Source: Bacteroidota bacterium (GTDB lineage Bacteria; Bacteroidota; Bacteroidia; UBA7662; CANHCV01). Taken from it: DNA of 5,054 bases. Location: the NCBI GenBank assembly GCA_027488715.1, contig JAIYBD010000265.1, positions 1 to 5,054 of the forward strand, read 5' to 3'. Both the position numbers and the translations under genes were made by a program. Under the pieces are notes generated by a model that made no database searches, was not told where the DNA came from, and saw only the letters and a list, made by a program, of their open reading frames with translations. Each line of letters begins with the position of its first letter. Positions within the stretch are counted from its first letter, which is position 1. Shown piece by piece: positions 1 through 5,054 of this stretch.

Positions 1-52
1 CATGGGTTACGCCAATGCCAACTTGTTGAATTCCACTAATTAAATCGGCCAT
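1..52 (-). CDS. VOC-superfamily protein, N-terminal fragment (cut by window edge)
   Basis: An ATG on the minus strand at 52 opens a frame that stays open to the window edge and encodes 17 residues, MADLISGIQQVGIGVTH. The ISGIQQ-GIGV pattern resembles the first beta strand of vicinal-oxygen-chelate (glyoxalase / extradiol dioxygenase fold) proteins of Bacteroidota. In these, an early His is often a metal ligand, and His17 would be a candidate for that role. The gene lies on the same strand as the SDR gene, 36 bp downstream of its stop, so it may be co-transcribed; a TAnnTTTG box in the gap (61-68) could also give it its own promoter. Only 17 residues are visible, so the family call rests on pattern memory and the substrate cannot be given. 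A 4-hydroxyphenylpyruvate-dioxygenase-like or glyoxalase-like protein are both possible. Confidence 0.55.
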   Translation of the reverse strand, partial: MADLISGIQQVGIGVTH

Positions 53-60
53 AATGATTT

Positions 61-68
61 CAAATTTA
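61..68 (-). promoter_or_regulatory. possible Bacteroidota -7 element before the VOC gene
   Basis: The minus strand reads TAAATTTG, which matches the Bacteroidota TAnnTTTG consensus. It ends 8 bases before the ATG at 52, within the 36-bp gap after the SDR stop. No good TTTG -33 partner is seen at the expected spacing, and any transcript would have almost no leader. Read-through from the SDR gene is an equally good explanation. Confidence 0.25.
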
Positions 69-88
69 TCAAAAGTAAGCAATTATTG

Positions 89-886
89 TTACTGACGTAT
101 CTTAGGAATGATCCAAAAAAAGATTCTCGGAAAGAATCGTCGCAGAACCACCAAAACGCGTTCTTTTTGGGCAAGAAGCAACTCCCGCTGATTTGTTTCG
201 ATGGCGAGAATAACCTTTCGAGCGACCCAATCGGGATCCATTCCTTTGGCTTGTAAATTATCCAATTGACCGAATTGTTCGCCTTTACCATTCAGCGCAT
301 TCAGGGAAATGTTGGTGCGAACACCTCCGGGGGTAACTAGAAGCGTTTTAATGCCGTGTTGTTTATTTTCGGCCCAAAGAGAATCGGTGAAACCATGCAA
401 AGCATGCTTCGAGGCAGCATAGGCCGAACGCTGAAAATATCCAAAATATCCAACCACCGAACTCATCATTACAATGTGCCCACGTCCTCGGGCAATCATG
501 GAAGAAAGGACAGATTTCGTGATCGCCACGGCAGCGAAGTAGTTGATGTTCATAATGGATTGATCCACCGACAACTCGGTCTCTGCTGTTAAACTGCGCT
601 GGGAAATTCCTGCATTGTTGATGAGGATATCCACCCCACCGGTTTCTTCCCAAACTTGCTTCCCAAGATTCGGGATGCTGCTAAAGTCGGTCACATCAAA
701 CGGCTTTACCCAAATTTGCGCTGCACCAAGGAGTTCAGCCTGATTGGCAACGGTTTGAAGGGCTTCCAGATTTCGACCGGAAAGAATTAGTTTGCATCTC
801 TTGCGTGCAAAGGCCAATGCCAGTTCAGTTCCAATGCCCGATGAAGCGCCGGTAATCCATACAACCGATTGATCCACTTTACCCAT
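89..886 (-). CDS. short-chain dehydrogenase/reductase (classical SDR, membrane-associated type)
   Basis: This 265-residue protein has a complete classical SDR core. It should catalyse NAD(P)H-dependent oxidation or reduction of a hydroxyl/carbonyl group on an unknown substrate. Visible motifs are the cofactor glycine motif TGASSGIG (residues 12-19), Arg38 after the second strand (SGRN, often an NADP(H) marker), NNAG (90-93), the catalytic Ser143 and the YAASK motif with Tyr156 and Lys160, then PGG-V-T (186-191). The tail (about 244-265) is hydrophobic and basic (VLVVLRRFFPRIFFWIIPK). This suggests membrane association, as in DHRS7 / 11-beta-HSD-like SDRs. I chose the ATG at 886 over the in-frame ATG at 937 because the SDR fold begins right after it, and because it gives an 8-bp overlap with the upstream membrane-protein gene, typical of translational coupling. 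The longer form would add 17 residues with no SDR similarity. Substrate and direction are unknown. Confidence 0.93.
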   Translation of the reverse strand: MGKVDQSVVWITGASSGIGTELALAFARKRCKLILSGRNLEALQTVANQAELLGAAQIWVKPFDVTDFSSIPNLGKQVWEETGGVDILINNAGISQRSLTAETELSVDQSIMNINYFAAVAITKSVLSSMIARGRGHIVMMSSVVGYFGYFQRSAYAASKHALHGFTDSLWAENKQHGIKTLLVTPGGVRTNISLNALNGKGEQFGQLDNLQAKGMDPDWVARKVILAIETNQRELLLAQKERVLVVLRRFFPRIFFWIIPKIRQ

Positions 887-1229
887 TGATGTAGGCATTG
901 GCGCCGTGAGCAGCGGCATAAATGACTTGGAAGCCAACCGAAGCAGTATAAAAAATAATGCTCAGGTAAAAAACAACATCCGAAAAATGAAAATCATAGT
1001 CTCGATATTCCACGCGTACAATGTACCAAGCCAAATAAATCAAAGCTAAGATTTCGAAAAAAATGAAAATTAAGGAGTAGTAACCAATGGGGAGAATTGG
1101 TACCGTGAGGATGCTCAAAAACTCTTTTTTGCCTCCTACCGTGAAATTCAAATACAACCAAACCAAATGGTAGGCAAACAAAAAGGCGTACGACGCCAAA
1201 TAGCCAAATTTTGCAGTTTTAATTTTCAT
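879..1229 (-). CDS. small multi-pass membrane protein of unknown function
   Basis: This is a 116-residue, strongly hydrophobic and aromatic-rich protein that I do not recognise. Membrane segments can be placed at about residues 8-30, 38-71 (long enough for one long or two short helices around a Pro-Ile-Leu-Pro turn) and 84-106. A charged loop (VRVEYRDYDFHF, about 71-82) precedes the last segment. There is no signal peptidase site, lipobox or catalytic motif. The ATG at 1229 follows an AGGAAG stretch about 10 bases upstream and a TATCTTTG box at 1247-1254. Its TAA lies inside the ATGGGTAA shared with the SDR start, so the two are very likely translated together. A membrane partner or anchor for the SDR is an inference from the overlap alone; it could equally be an unrelated DoxX- or DUF-type small membrane protein. 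Confidence 0.8.
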   Translation of the reverse strand: MKIKTAKFGYLASYAFLFAYHLVWLYLNFTVGGKKEFLSILTVPILPIGYYSLIFIFFEILALIYLAWYIVRVEYRDYDFHFSDVVFYLSIIFYTASVGFQVIYAAAHGANAYING

Positions 1230-1246
1230 AATGCCAATGCTTCCTG

Positions 1247-1254
1247 CAAAGATA
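1247..1254 (-). promoter_or_regulatory. candidate -7 element for the membrane protein-SDR unit
   Basis: The minus strand reads TATCTTTG, a full match to the Bacteroidota TAnnTTTG -7 consensus. It ends 17 bases before the ATG at 1229 and would give a leader of roughly a dozen bases, which also contains AGGAAG. A clear TTTG at the -33 position is not seen. The same octamer occurs on the other strand at 1280-1287, giving a back-to-back divergent arrangement. Confidence 0.45.
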
Positions 1255-1279
1255 TTGGGTTTTTGTACGGCATTTACCT

Positions 1280-1287
1280 TATCTTTG
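1280..1287 (+). promoter_or_regulatory. candidate -7 element for the DUF4348-like gene
   Basis: The plus strand reads TATCTTTG, matching TAnnTTTG and ending only 4 bases before the ATG at 1292, so the transcript would be leaderless or nearly so. The nearest TTTG upstream (1262-1265) is 14 bases away, shorter than the roughly 19 expected, so the -33 part is weak. Together with 1247-1254 it also forms an 8-bp inverted repeat with a 25-base spacer. Confidence 0.4.
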
Positions 1288-1291
1288 AAGT

Positions 1292-1783
1292 ATGGAACAA
1301 AATAGAACTCAAAATGCCCCTTGGATTTGGGTAGCTGGAGTTGGAATCGCTGCGGCAGCTCTAGGTTATTTCATTGGTCACGGAAGCAAATCTTCGGAGA
1401 AAGCCTCCGTTTCCACCACCGATTCTACCCAAGTGGGAGAATCTTTTGAGCAGTTCCGCCTTCAATTTTTCGACGATCCACAGTTCCAAAAAGAACGTAC
1501 CCAATTCCCATTGATCGATATTGGTTATTCCGACGATAATGCGCGGGATACCATTTACACCAAAGCCGAGAATTTCAATCCGGTTGCTATTGTAGGGGAT
1601 CACGACGGACAAGGAAATGCCTATCGCGTTGAAACGTACGATAATTTCGAGATGAAACCGCACGAATCTGATTCCATGGTGATCAGTGTTTTGAGCTTCA
1701 TTGAAGGCAACAAAAACTACTACTTCAAGCGAATCAGTGGCAAGTGGATGTTGGTGGCCAAAGAAGAAAACAACAATATTTAA
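1292..1783 (+). CDS. membrane-anchored DUF4348-like protein
   Basis: This 163-residue protein starts with a short polar stretch and a single membrane segment (about residues 11-28, rich in Ala and Gly). A Ser/Thr-rich linker (32-47) and a soluble domain (about 50-158) follow, presumably outside the cytoplasmic membrane. The soluble domain opens with ESFEQFRLQFFDDPQFQKER followed by a QFPL motif (50-74). This resembles DUF4348, a Bacteroidota family of unknown function in which a FxxFxxxFxxDxxFQxxRxxFPL pattern starts the domain; this is recalled from memory, not searched. Remembered family members are mostly lipoproteins with a lipobox cysteine, whereas here there is no cysteine at all and the anchor is a helix. 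It is the only plus-strand gene, has its own candidate promoter, and its stop overlaps the lnt stop. No enzymatic residues can be pointed to. Confidence 0.85.
   Translation: MEQNRTQNAPWIWVAGVGIAAAALGYFIGHGSKSSEKASVSTTDSTQVGESFEQFRLQFFDDPQFQKERTQFPLIDIGYSDDNARDTIYTKAENFNPVAIVGDHDGQGNAYRVETYDNFEMKPHESDSMVISVLSFIEGNKNYYFKRISGKWMLVAKEENNNI
1780..1783. other. shared TTAA: overlapping convergent stop codons
   Basis: The plus-strand gene ends with TAA at 1781-1783 and the minus-strand lnt ends with TAA at 1782-1780, so both stops lie in one self-complementary TTAA. There is no intergenic space for a terminator between the two genes; each transcript must end inside the other gene or overlap it as antisense. 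Only a 4-bp stem with a 7-base loop (CGGA...TCCG, about 1799-1813) is visible nearby, which is too weak to call a terminator. Confidence 0.9.
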
Positions 1784-3297
1784 TTTTCTTTCGGTTTCCG
1801 GATTTGAATTCCGATCAACCCCAACAAAACCATCAACACCAAATAATCTCCCCAACGAGCATACCAAGTAGTGCGTTCTTCCAAGGAGATTTTCTGGGTA
1901 ATGACTCCCTTATCATTCCAGTTGAGGGTTTTACCAACTACCTTTCCTTGTGGATCAATAAATCCCGATTTTCCGGTATTGGCCGCTCTTGCCACCCATT
2001 TCCGATTTTCAATAGCGCGTAGTCGAGCGATTTCAAAATGTTGAAGATGGCCATTGCTGTTGCTCCACCAACCATCGTTCGTGCCAATGGCGATGAAATT
2101 CCCCCAGTTCCCCTTCGACGCGTGTCGGCCAAAATCTTGCTCAAAACAGATGAGCGGACAAACGGAAGATTTGCCGTCGTTGAAAATCGATAGAGTGTCT
2201 TGTCCTTGCAAACTTTCGGTGGTTCCTCCAAAGTCCAAGGAAAGCGATTTGAGTCCGGGAATGAGATCAACAAAAGGAATTTTCTCCACTCCTGCCACCA
2301 TTTTCGATTTTTGATAGATTCCTTGAAGTGCCCCATTTCTGAACCAAAGGAAGGCATTGTAGGTTTCAACCCGTTGGCCATTGGGCGCCAACGAATCTAG
2401 AAATACCCCGTAACAAGAGGCGCCCACCACGAGGTTTTTATTTTTCAATCGGCTCGAGAGGTTCTCCAAGCTATCCCATTGCCAAATCTGTAACGATTTT
2501 CGGTCGAATCCGGCCGGAAATCGAATAGGGAAGTTTCCAGGAACAGCCGTTTCCGGCCAGATAATCCAATCTCCATTTCCCTCTTTTTCAGAAAGCAAGG
2601 CCATGGAATGGAATTGATCCGCGTATTTCCCCCAATCGTACTTTTCTTGATAGGTTTCAATGTTCGGTTGAACTACGGTTACTTCCATCATTTTGGCATT
2701 CGATCCTCTCCAACCTAATGGAAGAAAAAACAACGGAAACATGATCCAAATTGCGATAGCAATTCCTGTTTTTCTATTCCAATTAATTTCCTTCTTTAAA
2801 AGGGAAAAAACGAGTCCATTGATTCCTAAAATCCATAAACTACCCAAAGAACTTCCGGCAATTTCGTAGCCTTGTGCAAAAATGGGCCATTCAGCCAATG
2901 CATTCCCCACCGTAAGCCAAGGGAAATCCAAATCCCAATAGAAATGAATCCATTCCACAGGCACCCAAGCCACCGGCAACGAAATCCAAGCCCAACGAGC
3001 AGGAAGCCTTTTCCAAGTTCTTCTCACCAACCACCATGCCAAAGAAAATAAACCGGTATTCACGATTAAGGCTGGAACAAGGGCCATGACTTGATTTACT
3101 TCCACCTCTCCCAACCAACCGATACATCCGATATTCCAACCTAAAAAAATTACAGGGGCCCACCATACCGATTTTCCCGCTTTCCAAAGCCAGAGGAGTG
3201 GGACCCAAGCCAACATCATCAAAGGCAAAACGGAATAGGGAGGAAATCCCAAAACGAAAAACAATATGGAACCGAGAACGAAAAGGAGGTTGCGCAT
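1780..3297 (-). CDS. lnt: apolipoprotein N-acyltransferase
   Basis: Lnt is the inner-membrane enzyme that transfers an acyl chain from a phospholipid to the N-terminal S-diacylglyceryl-cysteine of apolipoproteins, the last step of lipoprotein maturation. The 505-residue length fits the family (about 510 in E. coli). An N-terminal multi-helix membrane part (about 1-196) begins with a typical MRNLLFVLGSILFFVLGFPP. A nitrilase-like periplasmic domain (about 205-470) follows, then a last helix (484-498). The catalytic Glu249 is in WPET, Lys330 in YQK, and Cys384 in LICFE; Glu338, eight residues after the lysine, matches E. coli Glu343. The conserved RAIENRKWVARAANTGKSGF stretch (427-446) and the following DPQGKV are also present. 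Where E. coli has Cys-Tyr-Glu, this protein has Cys-Phe-Glu (Phe385). The start is fixed by one base of separation from the upstream stop (TAAcATG), indicating translational coupling; no Shine-Dalgarno sequence is apparent. Confidence 0.96.
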   Translation of the reverse strand: MRNLLFVLGSILFFVLGFPPYSVLPLMMLAWVPLLWLWKAGKSVWWAPVIFLGWNIGCIGWLGEVEVNQVMALVPALIVNTGLFSLAWWLVRRTWKRLPARWAWISLPVAWVPVEWIHFYWDLDFPWLTVGNALAEWPIFAQGYEIAGSSLGSLWILGINGLVFSLLKKEINWNRKTGIAIAIWIMFPLFFLPLGWRGSNAKMMEVTVVQPNIETYQEKYDWGKYADQFHSMALLSEKEGNGDWIIWPETAVPGNFPIRFPAGFDRKSLQIWQWDSLENLSSRLKNKNLVVGASCYGVFLDSLAPNGQRVETYNAFLWFRNGALQGIYQKSKMVAGVEKIPFVDLIPGLKSLSLDFGGTTESLQGQDTLSIFNDGKSSVCPLICFEQDFGRHASKGNWGNFIAIGTNDGWWSNSNGHLQHFEIARLRAIENRKWVARAANTGKSGFIDPQGKVVGKTLNWNDKGVITQKISLEERTTWYARWGDYLVLMVLLGLIGIQIRKPKEN

Positions 3298-3298
3298 G

Positions 3299-5054
3299 TT
3301 AGGGAACTACGGTAATGGTTTTTTTAATGATTTGCGATTTTCCATCCAAACCCATGAGTTGAACCCAAATGATGTACAATCCCTGGGGTACCACACTGCC
3401 CTGGGTTCCCGTTCCGTCCCACCTCAATTCGTTGGAACTTCCAGCCAAAATTCGTTCGTAGGGATTCGCCCAAAGGAATCCTTGGGTATCGAAAATTCGA
3501 ACCGTTAGCGTAGTGCCCAAGGAGGCATTAGGGATTTGAAAGAACAATAAATCTCGATCTCCATCGCCATTGGGTGTAAGGATGTCGGTACTCCACGAAA
3601 TTTCATCGGGGAGAATCCCTTTGGTTTGAGAATTTGGACCGGTTGGGGTGCCGTAGCCTACGCGGGAGGAAGCGCTGTACCAATTTTGGGGTTGGGTAGA
3701 GGGCTCGTTTATGCTCAATCGTTCCAAAGCCACCCCTTTGGTATCTTTGATCAACGGGCTGTGCCAAGTTTCCGAGTATTGCAGACTATCGAGAAGAATC
3801 AAGGAGGGAGTTCTCAGCGTAATTCGGGTATCGCTTAATCCCAACGATGGAAGCGAAACGCTGATCAAATTTTTCGGATTTGGGCAATAGTATTGATTTT
3901 GAACGATGCTTGGGTTGGCTGTTAGGACGTAGTATTCACCGGGGATGGCTAGTTTTCCGTTACTCACAGTGGCAAAATCAAGGGTGTTTCCATTGGCATC
4001 TTCGGTAGAGAAAAGCAAATCTTTCACATCGAGGATTTTTTTACCGTTATGGAATAACTCCACATAATCTACACCGCCCGTTTTTGGATCAAATAAAATT
4101 TCAGAGATCAACCAATCGCCGGGTGTGGGATTTACCGGAAGACCGACCAAAGATGAATCTTTTCCGCTCAAACGGCCGTAGCACGTAGAAACACGATTCC
4201 AGGTTAACCAAAACGATGATCCTGCCACTAAACTGGAATTCAATTTCAGAAGGACCGATTGGTTCCCTCGGGCGATGATGGTATCGATCACCAGGAGCGG
4301 GGAGGAAAACCACGATTTTTGGGGAGTTGCCAACGGTTGGTTAAATTGAATTTCTACGGTGTCGGGATGAACCACCCGAATTCCTGAAACTTGGAGGGGG
4401 AGCGTATCTTGAAAGGTCCCGCGCACCGAGTTCGGTTCTCCCGGAGTTCCACCGCGCGGGTCGATGCTGCTGCTCCAATTCCCTTGGCCTATACAAGCCA
4501 CTGAAAGATCCACCATTTCCAACGACCAACCCCCGCCCTTTTTTACTGAATTTTGATGCCAAGAATCGGAATAAGCCACCTGATGAATGATGTTCCCTTG
4601 GGCATTTTTTAAAGTGATTACATCGCCGGAGTTGTTCAACGACGGAAGCGTTGGAACTCCAACCACATTTCTAAAACCAATAAAATTCCCCGCCTGAGAT
4701 GCCGGTGCTAAAGCCAACGAACCTCCCGCGGGGATGGATAAGTTGGGTAATACCACCGGGGTACCTCCATCGTCCAAAGTCCATCCCACCAAATCGATGG
4801 GAGTGGTTAGGCGATTGGAAAGTTCAACGAATTCCGTATTCGGCAACCCTACAGGCGGTTCGGGGTCGGGCATAAGTTCGGAGATAACGACATCACCGGT
4901 TTGGGGAATTACCAACAAGAAGGGATGGTAGGAAATGGGTTTTAGGTTGCCTTTTAGGTCAGACAATCGGCCCACCGTGAGCGAGCAAAGGGTTGAATTC
5001 GGAAGGGCCGAGGGTAGGGTTAAGGTTACCTCGGTGGCTGAGGCCGAAAGCGTA
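3299..5054 (-). CDS. lamin-tail-domain surface protein, C-terminal part (N-terminus beyond window)
   Basis: At least 584 residues are open from the window edge (frame begins at 5053) to the TAA at 3301-3299. A GTG at 4975 is in frame, but the 26 codons before it are open and complete an Ig-like domain, so it is not the real start. Numbering from that GTG, the order is: end of an Ig-like domain (up to about 25), lamin tail domain 1 (27-182, GDVVISELMPDP...VELSNR), Ig-like domain (190-282), lamin tail domain 2 (286-449, GDWLISEILFDP...YVELFHNG) and a C-terminal FlgD-like Ig domain (about 464-558: TPNGDGDRD, TVRIFDTQG, WDGTG, GLYIIWVQ, ending KKTITVVP). Such proteins in Bacteroidota are exported to the surface or medium, and the last domain resembles their C-terminal domains, which may act in type IX secretion. 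Signal peptide and any catalytic domain would be outside the window. It precedes lnt by one base. Confidence 0.9.
   Translation of the reverse strand, partial: TLSASATEVTLTLPSALPNSTLCSLTVGRLSDLKGNLKPISYHPFLLVIPQTGDVVISELMPDPEPPVGLPNTEFVELSNRLTTPIDLVGWTLDDGGTPVVLPNLSIPAGGSLALAPASQAGNFIGFRNVVGVPTLPSLNNSGDVITLKNAQGNIIHQVAYSDSWHQNSVKKGGGWSLEMVDLSVACIGQGNWSSSIDPRGGTPGEPNSVRGTFQDTLPLQVSGIRVVHPDTVEIQFNQPLATPQKSWFSSPLLVIDTIIARGNQSVLLKLNSSLVAGSSFWLTWNRVSTCYGRLSGKDSSLVGLPVNPTPGDWLISEILFDPKTGGVDYVELFHNGKKILDVKDLLFSTEDANGNTLDFATVSNGKLAIPGEYYVLTANPSIVQNQYYCPNPKNLISVSLPSLGLSDTRITLRTPSLILLDSLQYSETWHSPLIKDTKGVALERLSINEPSTQPQNWYSASSRVGYGTPTGPNSQTKGILPDEISWSTDILTPNGDGDRDLLFFQIPNASLGTTLTVRIFDTQGFLWANPYERILAGSSNELRWDGTGTQGSVVPQGLYIIWVQLMGLDGKSQIIKKTITVVP
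3629..4120 (-). repeat. lamin tail domain, copy 2 (protein-level repeat)
   Basis: Copy 2 spans residues 286-449. It repeats the landmarks of copy 1: GDWLISE, YVEL, a DTRITLRT strand, YSETWH, ALERL and a closing GTPTGPNS. The copies are clearly diverged in sequence, so this is an old duplication and not a recent DNA repeat. Confidence 0.7.
4430..4897 (-). repeat. lamin tail domain, copy 1 (protein-level repeat)
   Basis: Copy 1 spans residues 27-182 from the GTG at 4975. Landmarks shared with copy 2 are GD-x-x-ISE at the start, a VEL strand, a GDVITLKN strand, YSDSWH, a SLEM strand and a closing GTPGEPNS. It begins 24 residues after the R-L-S of the preceding Ig-like domain. Confidence 0.7.

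Noticed and set aside
887..937. Upstream ATG at 937 as the SDR start
   Set aside because: The extra 17 residues lie within the coding sequence of the membrane-protein gene and match nothing in SDRs. The ATG at 886 gives the usual short lead into the TGASSGIG motif.
1785..1815. Possible terminator hairpin after the DUF4348-like gene
   Set aside because: Only a 4-bp stem (CGGA/TCCG, 7-base loop) can be drawn, with no following T-run, and it lies inside the lnt coding sequence.
1361..1867. Open minus-strand frame of 168 codons antisense to the DUF4348-like gene
   Set aside because: It lies almost wholly opposite a better-supported gene and runs into the end of lnt. Its translation is low-complexity and has no recognisable domain, so it is a shadow frame.
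1938..2381. Open minus-strand frame of 147 codons inside lnt
   Set aside because: It overlaps the catalytic region of lnt in another frame and has no family-like pattern. The Lnt motifs fix the true frame.
4973..4975. GTG at 4975 as start of the lamin-tail gene
   Set aside because: The frame stays open for 26 more codons to the window edge, and those codons encode the Ig-like strand pattern that belongs to the same domain. The GTG is an internal valine.
3298..5054. Plus-strand open frames opposite the lamin-tail gene (for example 3626-3838 and 4734-4931) as possible small genes
   Set aside because: They are short, antisense to a clear multi-domain protein, and have no promoter or ribosome-site support.

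Overview
The window is a compact, gene-dense stretch of ordinary bacterial chromosome, most likely from the phylum Bacteroidota. Four signs point there. There is a lamin-tail-domain surface protein ending in a FlgD-like Ig domain. There is a DUF4348-like protein. Candidate promoter elements match TAnnTTTG, the Bacteroidota -7 consensus. Most start codons lack a convincing Shine-Dalgarno sequence. A finer placement (for example a flavobacterial or cryomorph-like lineage) is only a guess. I see no tRNA, rRNA, CRISPR array, insertion sequence or phage gene.

Layout, left to right: the first 52 bases carry the N-terminus of a minus-strand gene resembling VOC-superfamily proteins, cut by the window edge. 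Next come a minus-strand short-chain dehydrogenase/reductase (89-886) and, overlapping it by 8 bp, a small multi-pass membrane protein of unknown function (879-1229). These two, and perhaps the VOC gene, form one minus-strand unit. A 62-bp divergent gap (1230-1291) with a TATCTTTG box on each strand separates them from a plus-strand, membrane-anchored DUF4348-like gene (1292-1783). That gene converges on a second minus-strand unit so tightly that both stop codons lie inside one TTAA. The second unit is a large lamin-tail-domain protein (3299 to beyond 5054, N-terminus missing), followed after a single base by lnt, apolipoprotein N-acyltransferase (1780-3297).

Functionally, lnt performs the last step of lipoprotein maturation in the inner membrane, while the lamin-tail protein is probably exported to the cell surface or outside. 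Their tight coupling suggests a shared envelope theme, but no direct functional link is visible. The SDR and its membrane neighbour look like a membrane-associated redox pair of unknown substrate.

I did not find a clear new biological system. The points most worth checking are the three start-proximal TAnnTTTG boxes, the Ig-LTD tandem module in the surface protein, its coupling to lnt, and the Cys-Phe-Glu in place of Cys-Tyr-Glu at the Lnt active site.
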